Source of the DNA: JAZNOL01 sp045580815
GTDB lineage: Bacteria > Bacillota > Clostridia > RUG12999
DNA: 64,000 nt
Assembly: GCA_045580815.1 (NCBI GenBank)
Contig: JAZNOL010000048.1
Coordinates: forward strand, 50,234-114,233
Reading direction: 5' to 3'
Shown: in pieces, positions 34,946 through 42,464 of the stretch
Layout: each line of letters starts with the position of its first letter
How positions within the stretch are numbered: the first letter of the stretch is position 1
Notes under the pieces: model-generated
The model's database searches: none
The model's input: the letters and a program-made list of their open reading frames with translations, nothing else
What the model was told of the DNA's origin: nothing
Position numbers and translations under genes: made by a program

Positions 34946-36892
34946 ATGATATTTACACAAAAGATAGGGAATATAAAAGATATTTTGCAAATTGATAAGC
35001 GCAAAGGAATTGTCGGCATAATACTGGCGGCAGTTGCAATGGTAGTGTGTGCCATATTTGGCGCATGGGCAAGAAGCATTGCGTACGGAATACTGTTTAC
35101 AGCAATCGGATTTGTAAAATTTGATGTTAAAAAAAGCTGGGTACAGTGGTTGATGTACGGCATTTGGGTAATGATAGTTGCAATTGTAACCTGGTATGCA
35201 CCTGCATCTATGGTCAATGCATTAAATGGCATTAATATATCAATCAGACCGCTAATATTGAATTTTTTGTGTATATTTATGGTGTGGATGCTTGTGTTTG
35301 CAATTAGTGCAAAACCAATAGTTTCGGCAATTATTGCATCGTTTTTGCTGTTTGTTCTGTCCACAGCAAACGGATTTATTTACCTGTTCAGAGGAAAAGA
35401 ACTTGGTTGTCTTGACATTCTTTCGATGCCTACAGCAATGAACGTGGCGGGAAACTATACCTACATTATTTCACCACAAATGGCATATAGCTGGATGTGT
35501 TGGATGTTTTTATCCTTTTTAGGTTTTTCTTTACCAAAACTTAAAAGAACTAAAAAAATACGTGAACGACAGATTGCTCTTGGTGCAGAAATTGTTATCA
35601 TTCTTGTATTATGGTTCGGATCGGGCAATATTCCGATAAAAACATGGGATAACGAAGGGTCGCGTTTTAACGGATATTATCTCAATTTCTATTTGGGAAT
35701 ACGGGACTATGCAGTAGAAAAACCCAAAAATTACAATGTAGACACCATTCATCAGATGTCGCAGAAATATGCAAACACGGACGCAGCCGGTCAAATTGAG
35801 AAAAAACCTAACATAATTGTTATCATGGACGAGTCTTTTGCAAATTTGCGTATTTTAGGTGATGTACAAACGAATATGCCAGTCACTCCTTTTATTGATT
35901 CTTTGTCAGAAAATACCGTGCGTGGATATGCTCTGTCATCGGTATACGGCGGTAATACTGCAAACTCGGAGTTTGAGTTCTTAACAGGACATTCGATGAT
36001 GTTTCTTCCGTCAAACTGTGTGCCGTATCAACAGTATATCAACAAAAAAACTTATAGCATGGCATGGCAAATGAGCTCTTACGGATATAAAAGTGTAGCA
36101 ACACATCCGTACTATGAAAACGGATGGTCACGAAACACTGTTTATCCTAATTTTGGCTTTGAGGAAAGTGCTTTTATTGAAGAGTATTCTCTTGACAATC
36201 CTATGCGTGATTTTGTAAGCGACAGACAGATGTTTGAGTATGTTATAGAAAAACTCAACAACAAAACGCCCGGAGAGCCGTTGTTCTTGTTTGGAATAAC
36301 AATGCAAAACCATGGTGGATATGATTATGTTGGCGAACATTTTGAAAATACTGTTGAGCTGGAGGGTTTAAGCGGAGAATATCCCAAAGCAGAACAGTAT
36401 CTCAGCTTGATTCGCGAAACGGATATGGCGGTAGAATATTTAATTAAAGAGCTTGAAAATTATCAGGAAGATACTGTGCTGTTATTTTTCGGCGACCATT
36501 TCCCGGGTTTAGAGCCCGAATTTTATGAAGAAGTCCATGGCTCGTTTGACACTTTGTCCGACCAGATGCTTACATATAAAGTTCCGTTTATTATATGGGC
36601 TAATTATGATATACCCGAAAAAACCGTGGAATGTACAAGCATAAACTACTTGTCGGGACATTTGCTCCAAACAGCCGGATTACCGCTTTCGCCGTACCAG
36701 CAGTTTTTAGCCGATGTAGAAGAGGTTGTTCCGGCAGTAAGTGCAACAGGATACTATTCTTGCGAAAAAGGGGAGTTTGTTGCATATCACGAAACCTCCG
36801 GATATGAAAAAGAATGGCTTGGCAAGTATGATTCTTTAGTGTACAATGGAATGTTTGATGCTAAAAACAGGAATAATATATTTTTTAAATAA
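34946..36892 (+). CDS. LTA synthase family sulfatase-domain protein
   Basis: A 648-residue membrane enzyme. The N-terminal 235 residues have several hydrophobic helices. An extracellular sulfatase-type catalytic domain then begins KPNIIVIMDESFANLRILGD. The nucleophilic threonine is in GGNTANSEFEFLTGHSM (about residue 340), and the metal-binding FGDHFPGL is near 517. Family members transfer phosphoglycerol from phosphatidylglycerol to teichoic acids or other glycans. AGGGGG stands ahead of the ATG at 34946, which I prefer to the ATG at 34916. Whether it makes lipoteichoic acid or decorates another polymer is not decided by sequence. Confidence 0.88.
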   Translation: MIFTQKIGNIKDILQIDKRKGIVGIILAAVAMVVCAIFGAWARSIAYGILFTAIGFVKFDVKKSWVQWLMYGIWVMIVAIVTWYAPASMVNALNGINISIRPLILNFLCIFMVWMLVFAISAKPIVSAIIASFLLFVLSTANGFIYLFRGKELGCLDILSMPTAMNVAGNYTYIISPQMAYSWMCWMFLSFLGFSLPKLKRTKKIRERQIALGAEIVIILVLWFGSGNIPIKTWDNEGSRFNGYYLNFYLGIRDYAVEKPKNYNVDTIHQMSQKYANTDAAGQIEKKPNIIVIMDESFANLRILGDVQTNMPVTPFIDSLSENTVRGYALSSVYGGNTANSEFEFLTGHSMMFLPSNCVPYQQYINKKTYSMAWQMSSYGYKSVATHPYYENGWSRNTVYPNFGFEESAFIEEYSLDNPMRDFVSDRQMFEYVIEKLNNKTPGEPLFLFGITMQNHGGYDYVGEHFENTVELEGLSGEYPKAEQYLSLIRETDMAVEYLIKELENYQEDTVLLFFGDHFPGLEPEFYEEVHGSFDTLSDQMLTYKVPFIIWANYDIPEKTVECTSINYLSGHLLQTAGLPLSPYQQFLADVEEVVPAVSATGYYSCEKGEFVAYHETSGYEKEWLGKYDSLVYNGMFDAKNRNNIFFK

Positions 36893-36951
36893 TAGTTTTG
36901 AAGCATAAATTCAACAACAAGGCAGTATACATAATTGGGTAGGTGAACAAA

Positions 36952-37479
36952 ATGAAAACAATTGTAATATATAAGTCAAAATACGGCTCAACAAAAGCAT
37001 ATGCACAGTGGATAGCCGAAGAGCTTGGCTGTGAGGCGGTAGAATCAAAATCGGTTAAAGCCGAAAATTTAAATTCTTATGACACAATTATTTATGGCGG
37101 CGGTTTATATGCAGAAGTAATAGGCGGAGTCAATCTTATTACCAAAAATTTTGAAAAGCTTTGCAACAAAAAACTTGTTGTTTTTACAACAGGGCTCACT
37201 CCTGCCGATTGCCGTGATTATTACGACAAACTTGTTATAGAAAAAAATTTCAAGCCGCATATGGTTAACCGAATAAAAATGTATAATTATCCGGGCAAAA
37301 TGATTGTTGATGAACTGTCGCTCGTTCATAAAACAGCAATAAAAACACTTAAAAAAATCATGTCATCAAAAGAAAATCCAACAGAAATGGAAAAACTGTT
37401 GATTGATTTGTGTGATGCCGATGGCGATTTTACAGACAAATCTTTAATAAAAGACCTTGTGGAATATGTAAAACAGTAA
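36952..37479 (+). CDS. Flavodoxin-domain protein
   Basis: A 175-residue flavodoxin-like protein. It begins MKTIVIYKSKYGSTKAYAQW, the FMN phosphate-binding loop of the flavodoxin/HemG-type family. YDTIIYGGGLYAEVIGG and KLVVFTTGLTP follow at the positions of the other FMN loops. It is likely a cytoplasmic electron carrier or NAD(P)H:FMN-type oxidoreductase, with the partner unknown. TAGGTGA precedes the ATG at 36952. It follows the LTA-synthase-like gene by 59 bp in the same direction and is closed by a strong terminator. Confidence 0.85.
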   Translation: MKTIVIYKSKYGSTKAYAQWIAEELGCEAVESKSVKAENLNSYDTIIYGGGLYAEVIGGVNLITKNFEKLCNKKLVVFTTGLTPADCRDYYDKLVIEKNFKPHMVNRIKMYNYPGKMIVDELSLVHKTAIKTLKKIMSSKENPTEMEKLLIDLCDADGDFTDKSLIKDLVEYVKQ

Positions 37480-37480
37480 A

Positions 37481-37519
37481 AAAATACTGCCAATTAAAAA
37501 TGATTGGCAGTATTTTTTT
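37481..37519 (+). terminator. Rho-independent terminator
   Basis: AAAATACTGCCAAT / ATTGGCAGTATTTTTTT right after the flavodoxin gene. Confidence 0.93.
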
Positions 37520-37529
37520 GTAAAAACTA

Positions 37530-37558
37530 TTGAAATTAATGTCGTATTATGATATAAT
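37530..37558 (+). promoter_or_regulatory. Promoter of the MATE gene
   Basis: TTGAAA (37530-37535), 17 bp, TATAAT (37553-37558). Confidence 0.85.
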
Positions 37559-37622
37559 TATATAGTTGCTTTGTCAGAAAAATTTGGATAAAAATTAAAA
37601 ATATAGATTTGAGGTAAAAACT

Positions 37623-38996
37623 GTGTTAAAAAGACTTTCTTCACCTACGGATATGACTATGGGCAAACCGTGGAAAAGTATACTCATGTTTACATTGCCG
37701 ATGCTTATAGGCAACATTGCACAACAGCTTTACAATACCGTTGACAGTATTGTTGTAGGCAAATGCGAGGGCGACAATGCTCTTGCTGCAGTTGGCAGTG
37801 CCGGACCGCTTCTTAATATGTTGCTTGTGCTGTTTATCGGTATTTCTGCCGGAGCAAGCATAATGACAGCTCAGTATTTTGGGGCAAAAAACCGCGAAAG
37901 CCTGTCTTATACAATCGGCAACTGTATCACAGTTACGGCAGTTGCATGTATCGGACTTATTGTAATAGCCACGCCGCTTATACACCCTGTGCTTGCTATG
38001 TTAAATACACCGGACACAATTATTGACTGGTGTGCAGATTATCTGATGATTTCCCTTGTGGGCATGGCAGGATTGGGATACTATAACATTTTAAGCGGTA
38101 TCATACGCGGTCTTGGCGATTCGTTTTCTGCACTTGTTTATCTGCTTGTTGCAACGGTTATAAACATTGTTCTTGACCTTTACTTTGTTGCGGTGCTTAA
38201 AATGGGCGTTCCCGGTGTAGCACTTGCAACGGTTATTGCACAGATTGTATCGTCAATCCTTTGCCTTATAAAGCTGTCAAGAATGGCAGAACATTTCGAT
38301 TTCGGTTTAAAATATCTCAAACCGAAAGCATCATATGTAAAAACCATCATACGTCTTGGTATTCCATCGGGACTTACACAAGCAATTTTCTCTTCGGCAA
38401 TGATAATTGTGCAGTCGCCTACAAACCAGTTTGGAGAACTGTTTATCGCGGCAAACGTTGTAATTATGCGTGTTGACGGATTTGCCATGATGCCAAACTT
38501 CTCGTTTGGTATGGCACTTACAACCTATGCAGGGCAAAACGTTGGAGCAAAACTTTATGACAGAGTTACGCTGGGTGCAAAACAGGGCACACTTCTGGCT
38601 GTTGGCTGTTCAACAGCAATTACAGGAATTATACTGCTGTTTGGTAAAGGGCTTATGGGCATTTTCACCGACACAGCCGAACTTGTTGATATGAGCTATT
38701 ATCTTATGAAAATTCTGGCGGCAGGTTACATAGCCGTTGCGGTTACACAAAGCCTTTCGGGAATTATGCGAGGTGCCGGCGATACAATGACACCAATGTG
38801 GATAAGCCTTATAACAACTGTTGCGGTGCGTGTTCCCATAGCATACGGAATTTCGTATTTAACAAGAACACCCGAGCGTCCTTACGGTATAAACGAATGT
38901 ATTCAGATTTCGCTTCTGCTTTCGTGGATTTTGGGCGCAGTGCTTACAGCAATTTTTTACAAAATAGGTAAATGGAAAACAAAAGCAATTAAATAA
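37623..38996 (+). CDS. MATE family efflux transporter
   Basis: A 457-residue MATE protein with about 12 membrane helices in two related halves. The first half starts PWKSILMFTLPMLIGNIAQQ and LYNTVDSIVVGKCEGDNALA, and the second repeats the pattern near residue 240 (IRLGIPSGLTQAIFSSAM). Such proteins expel cationic drugs or metabolites using Na+ or H+ gradients. The GTG start has GAGG 8 bp upstream. It is monocistronic, between a good promoter and the terminator at 39001. Confidence 0.93.
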   Translation: MLKRLSSPTDMTMGKPWKSILMFTLPMLIGNIAQQLYNTVDSIVVGKCEGDNALAAVGSAGPLLNMLLVLFIGISAGASIMTAQYFGAKNRESLSYTIGNCITVTAVACIGLIVIATPLIHPVLAMLNTPDTIIDWCADYLMISLVGMAGLGYYNILSGIIRGLGDSFSALVYLLVATVINIVLDLYFVAVLKMGVPGVALATVIAQIVSSILCLIKLSRMAEHFDFGLKYLKPKASYVKTIIRLGIPSGLTQAIFSSAMIIVQSPTNQFGELFIAANVVIMRVDGFAMMPNFSFGMALTTYAGQNVGAKLYDRVTLGAKQGTLLAVGCSTAITGIILLFGKGLMGIFTDTAELVDMSYYLMKILAAGYIAVAVTQSLSGIMRGAGDTMTPMWISLITTVAVRVPIAYGISYLTRTPERPYGINECIQISLLLSWILGAVLTAIFYKIGKWKTKAIK

Positions 38997-39000
38997 TACA

Positions 39001-39038
39001 AAAGACAGCGATAAAATCATATTTTATCGCTGTCTTTT
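39001..39038. terminator. Terminator of the MATE gene
   Basis: AAAGACAGCGATAAAAT / ATTTTATCGCTGTCTTTT. Confidence 0.9.
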
Positions 39039-39063
39039 ATGTGCGAAAATTCTTCCTTTGGTA

Positions 39064-39096
39064 TATATAAAAACCGGCGGGTAAAATACCCGCCGG
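39064..39096 (-). terminator. Terminator of the first WG-repeat gene
   Basis: Minus strand hairpin CCGGCGGGTA / TACCCGCCGG (39074-39096) followed by Ts. It is closely similar to the hairpin at 42424-42454 behind the second WG-repeat gene. The 118 bp between this hairpin and the stop codon hold nothing else recognisable. Confidence 0.8.
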
Positions 39097-39214
39097 AGTA
39101 AGGTGATTAATTACTGTGCAGAAAAAAGTAATTCTAGTTATACGCTGTATTAGCACTTTTATAGTGTAATTAGTAGGATGTTTTAAAAAATGTTATGTGT
39201 AAATAAATTAATTT

Positions 39215-40549
39215 TTAGTCTTCAAACGTGGGATAATAGTAAACCTCATCAACACCAGAAATAATTTCTTTTCCATTTTTGTTTATAACTGATCCTTCTC
39301 CGTATTCATTAACAACTTTTGCGTAACCGTCATCACTCATTGTCGAAGCATAACCGTACATACACGAATTTACAAAATTACCTTTTTTATCTATATAGCC
39401 CCATTCATCATTTACCTCAACACGTGCCAATCCACTATCAGTAAAACCGTAAGCCGTGTCAAATTGAGGGTTAATTACAATTTTACCACTTCTATTAATA
39501 TATCCGTATTTATTTCCTACTTTAACATATGCAAGACCGTTGCTGGCAAAATTTCCCACAAACCAATCTTGAGGTTCTATTACAAAATTACCTTTTTTAT
39601 CTATAAAACCATATTTATCATCTATCATAACACGTGCTAATCCGTTACTAAAATCATCGGCAGAATCAAATTGAGGTGCTATTGCATAGTTACCTTTTTT
39701 ATCTATATATCCCCATTTATCATCTAAGCTAACACATGCCAATCCATCGTCCGAAAAACTATCGGCAAGGTAAAATTTTGGATTTATAACAAATTGGCCG
39801 TTTTTATTAATATAACCGTAATTACCTCCTAATTCAACGAGTGCCAAACCATTACTTGTAAAATCTTCCGCATCTTCGAACTGAGGGTTTATTACAACAT
39901 TACCTTTTTTATCAATATAACCGTATTTGCGAGCGGCGGAACGAATCCTTGCTAACCCGTTTGAAAAATCATAAGCTGCAACAAACTGCGGTTCAATTAC
40001 CCAAGTACCTTTTTTATCTACATAACCCCACCTTTGATTTCCGGAGCTAACGACTGCTGCTAAACCATTGTTTGTGAAAGACAAAGCATAAAGAAAATGC
40101 GGTTCAATTACCCAATTACCTTTTTTATCTATATAACCCCACATTTGGTTTCCGGAGCTAACGACTGCTGCCAGACCATTGTTTGCGAAAGGCAAGGCAA
40201 CATTAAACTGTGGTTCAATTACATACTTGCCGGTTTTGTCTGCATATCCCCATTTATCATTGATTTTTACAGGAACTAATCCCTGGCTAAAGAAATTGTT
40301 GTTTTCTGATTTGTCAGATGGTTTGAAATGCGATAATGCAAATAAGATTACGATTGCTAATATTGCAATAAAAGGAATAATCAAAAACAAACCATGTTTT
40401 TTCTTTTCGGCAATATTTTTATTGGGTTGTTCTGCAATTACAGCGGTATTCTCAATTGGTTGTTCGGTAGATATTTCAGTAACAGTTGTTACTTCTTCTG
40501 CAGGTTCTGTGGTTATTTCTTCGATTTTTACATTTGTTTCTTCGTTCAT
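39215..40549 (-). CDS. WG-repeat membrane-anchored protein, 444 residues
   Basis: A cytoplasmic N-terminal segment (about 50 residues, rich in E and T) is followed by one membrane helix (LFLIIPFIAILAIVILFALS). Then come about ten WG (KWG) repeats of roughly 35-38 residues, each like KWGYIDKKGNWVIEPQF followed by an acidic-aromatic linker and NGLA. The repeat domain should be outside the cell. The repeats probably form a beta-propeller or solenoid. Family function is unknown. AAAGGA favours the ATG at 40549 over that at 40558. The last repeats are degenerate. It is paralogous to the gene at 42465-45176. Confidence 0.88.
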   Translation of the reverse strand: MNEETNVKIEEITTEPAEEVTTVTEISTEQPIENTAVIAEQPNKNIAEKKKHGLFLIIPFIAILAIVILFALSHFKPSDKSENNNFFSQGLVPVKINDKWGYADKTGKYVIEPQFNVALPFANNGLAAVVSSGNQMWGYIDKKGNWVIEPHFLYALSFTNNGLAAVVSSGNQRWGYVDKKGTWVIEPQFVAAYDFSNGLARIRSAARKYGYIDKKGNVVINPQFEDAEDFTSNGLALVELGGNYGYINKNGQFVINPKFYLADSFSDDGLACVSLDDKWGYIDKKGNYAIAPQFDSADDFSNGLARVMIDDKYGFIDKKGNFVIEPQDWFVGNFASNGLAYVKVGNKYGYINRSGKIVINPQFDTAYGFTDSGLARVEVNDEWGYIDKKGNFVNSCMYGYASTMSDDGYAKVVNEYGEGSVINKNGKEIISGVDEVYYYPTFED

Positions 40550-40620
40550 TAATGTCATCCTTTCGTTTTTTGTCTCATTGCCAAATAATTAATTGCTTTG
40601 ATGTCTCCTTTCAATACAAC

Positions 40621-40663
40621 AAAAAAGTGCGCAGCCGAAGCTACGCACGAAAAATACATAGCT
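40621..40663 (-). promoter_or_regulatory. Putative terminator/antiterminator in the leader of the first WG-repeat gene
   Basis: On the minus strand, GTGCGTAGC-TTCG-GCTGCGCAC-TTTTTT forms a strong intrinsic terminator (40621-40648) about 70 bp ahead of the WG gene start. Just upstream, AGCTATG (40657-40663) can instead pair with CGTAGCT (40639-40645), which would open the terminator. This is a mutually exclusive pair, as in attenuators. No ligand is known. The hairpin could also end an unseen leader RNA. Confidence 0.55.
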
Positions 40664-40714
40664 CCGATTTGCTGCGACACAAAATTCTACATTTCCTATT
40701 CAAATAGTATGCGG

Positions 40715-40727
40715 AAAAAGAGCCTGT
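40715..40727. repeat. Solo end of the AAAAAGAGCCTGT element
   Basis: AAAAAGAGCCTGT matches the left terminal repeat of the element at 40869-40994 but has no partner end nearby. It is followed by the hairpin TTTTTACC-GAAA-GGTAAAAA. Confidence 0.55.
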
Positions 40728-40799
40728 ATTTTTACCGAAAGGTAAAAAAATACACACTACTGAAAAGGAAAAGAATATTGAATTTTATGTCGCAAGTCT

Positions 40800-40828
40800 A
40801 TTATAACACAGACTATTGTATTTTGCAA
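40800..40828 (-). promoter_or_regulatory. Promoter of the first WG-repeat gene
   Basis: Minus strand TTGCAA (40823-40828), 17 bp, TATAAT (40800-40805). The same arrangement and surrounding sequence occur at 45228-45256. The predicted leader is about 245 nt. Confidence 0.75.
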
Positions 40829-40868
40829 TAGAAAATTTGAAATTTGTTGACGTAAAAAAGTGCATACA

Positions 40869-40994
40869 AAAAGAGCCTGTCTCTTTAAACAAGTTATATG
40901 CATTAATATTAAAAATGTAGGGGCGATGATTACATCGCCCCTACATAAAAAATTATTTTTGCATCAATTTATGTTTAATAAGACAGGCTCTTTT
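40869..40994. mobile_element. MITE-like element A with 14-bp terminal inverted repeats
   Basis: The ends AAAAGAGCCTGTCT (40869-40882) and AGACAGGCTCTTTT (40981-40994) are perfect inverted repeats enclosing about 98 bp. The interior contains the palindrome GTAGGGGCGATG / CATCGCCCCTAC (about 40917-40944), of the dispersed GTAGGGG family. There is no coding capacity. The right end lies 7 bp from the stop of the Gfo/Idh gene, so it may also terminate that transcript. Element B at 45298-45421 is a diverged copy. Confidence 0.75.
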
Positions 40995-41001
40995 ATATTT
41001 A

Positions 41002-42288
41002 TTAAAATCCAACCAATCCTTTAATATTTACAGGCAAGCCCGAAGGGATTGATTTGTTTGCAGCAACACCTGTTAAAATACTCATTGCACCGTCAATGTG
41101 TGATGCAGCTCTGTTGAGCGGGTCGTATTCTGGAACGCCGAAAATGTCGTTGAGAAGCACAGGGTCTCCGCCGCCGTGACCACCCTCAAGTTGAGGAATT
41201 TCAACTTCGTACGGTTCGTCAAACATAGGATAAACTATGATGCTTTTTGATTTTGCGGCACCCTCAAGGCTTTTGTTGCCTGCACCGTTAACATAGACAG
41301 TTTCGCCTACTTCAAGTTCAAGACGACCTTTTGTGCCGGTAAACACTACTCTGAAACCCTCACGAGGTGAAAATGCAGTAAGTGAGTACGACATAATTGC
41401 GCCCGATTCATAGCGAACAAGCACACCCATTGTATCTTCAATGCTGATATCATCGGCAAAAACGCTTCTGTCACGGATATATCCGTCGTCCTGTTCTGGC
41501 TTAAGATACAGGTTTTCGAGGTTTTCGTTACCCTCCATAACAAGTGCAAAGGGGTCACCTTTTGCGTTTTCATAGCCGTGAACACGGGGATAGAATTTTG
41601 TTACGCCTCTGTTTTCGGCGTTGTCTCTGCCGTAGAACAGCAAATCACCGTACGCAAACACCTGTTTAGGACGTGTGCCCAACCAGAAATTCACAAGGTC
41701 AAAATGGTGAGTTGATTTGTGCACCAAAAGTCCTCCGCTGTTGCGTTTGTTGCGGTGCCATCTTCTGAAATAGTCAGCACCGTGAGATGTGTTGAGCATC
41801 CATTCAAAATGAACAGCTTTAACATCACCGATAGTGTCATTCATAATAAGCTCACGCACCTTGGAGTTGTGGGGAGCATAGCGGTAGTTAAAAGTAACAC
41901 GCAGGTTTTTGCCTGTGCGCTTGATTGTGTCAATAATTTCCTGACATTTGTCGTTGTCAATTGTCATGGGCTTTTCGCTGATAACATCACAGCCCAGTTC
42001 CATTGCACGGATGATATATTTGTGGTGAGTTCTGTCAATAGAAGTAACAATAACATAATCGGGTTTCTGTTCTTCAATCATTTTGTCAAACTCGTCACTC
42101 ATATAAAGAGCAACTTCAGGATAATTAAAATCTTTCATGAGGCTGTCTCTTGCGTATTCAAGACGTGATCTGTTAATATCACAGAACGCTGTGATTTCAG
42201 ATGTTTCTGAAAAGGTTTTTGCTATTGCCTGGTAGAAAAACTGTGCACGGCTGCCAAGACCAACCTGTACATATCTTTTTTTAGCCAT
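41002..42288 (-). CDS. Gfo/Idh/MocA family oxidoreductase
   Basis: A 428-residue NAD(P)-dependent sugar or cyclitol oxidoreductase-like protein. The N-terminal Rossmann fold begins KRYVQVGLGSRAQFFYQA. EKPMTIDNDKCQEII holds the conserved EKP motif near residue 102. The C-terminal domain contains GGLLVHKSTHHFDLVNFW with the catalytic-site histidine pair. Substrate is unknown. GAAAGGAG favours the ATG at 42288 over the frame opening at 42327. The promoter is at 42332-42360. It lies alone between the two WG-repeat units. Confidence 0.9.
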   Translation of the reverse strand: MAKKRYVQVGLGSRAQFFYQAIAKTFSETSEITAFCDINRSRLEYARDSLMKDFNYPEVALYMSDEFDKMIEEQKPDYVIVTSIDRTHHKYIIRAMELGCDVISEKPMTIDNDKCQEIIDTIKRTGKNLRVTFNYRYAPHNSKVRELIMNDTIGDVKAVHFEWMLNTSHGADYFRRWHRNKRNSGGLLVHKSTHHFDLVNFWLGTRPKQVFAYGDLLFYGRDNAENRGVTKFYPRVHGYENAKGDPFALVMEGNENLENLYLKPEQDDGYIRDRSVFADDISIEDTMGVLVRYESGAIMSYSLTAFSPREGFRVVFTGTKGRLELEVGETVYVNGAGNKSLEGAAKSKSIIVYPMFDEPYEVEIPQLEGGHGGGDPVLLNDIFGVPEYDPLNRAASHIDGAMSILTGVAANKSIPSGLPVNIKGLVGF

Positions 42289-42331
42289 AATGATGTCTCC
42301 TTTCGGCATACGCCGTTTAATTTTCATTACT

Positions 42332-42389
42332 ATTATAGCATGCCAAAATTTTGCTGTCTACTCTTTTTTTGTCCACTTTTGGCAAAAGT
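42332..42389 (-). promoter_or_regulatory. Promoter and candidate operator of the Gfo/Idh gene
   Basis: Minus strand TAGACA (42355-42360), 17 bp, TATAAT (42332-42337). Upstream lies a perfect 15-bp palindrome, ACTTTTG-G-CAAAAGT (42375-42389), which could bind a dimeric regulator. The regulator is unknown. Confidence 0.5.
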
Positions 42390-42423
42390 ATAGTCTTTTT
42401 TTGACATCTTCTGATTTTTTCAT

Positions 42424-42454
42424 AAAAAAACAGGCGGGTGTGAAAACACCCGCC
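42424..42454 (-). terminator. Terminator of the second WG-repeat gene
   Basis: Minus strand GGCGGGTGT / ACACCCGCC then a T run, similar to the hairpin behind the first WG-repeat gene. Confidence 0.85.
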
Positions 42455-42464
42455 AATATGGTTA

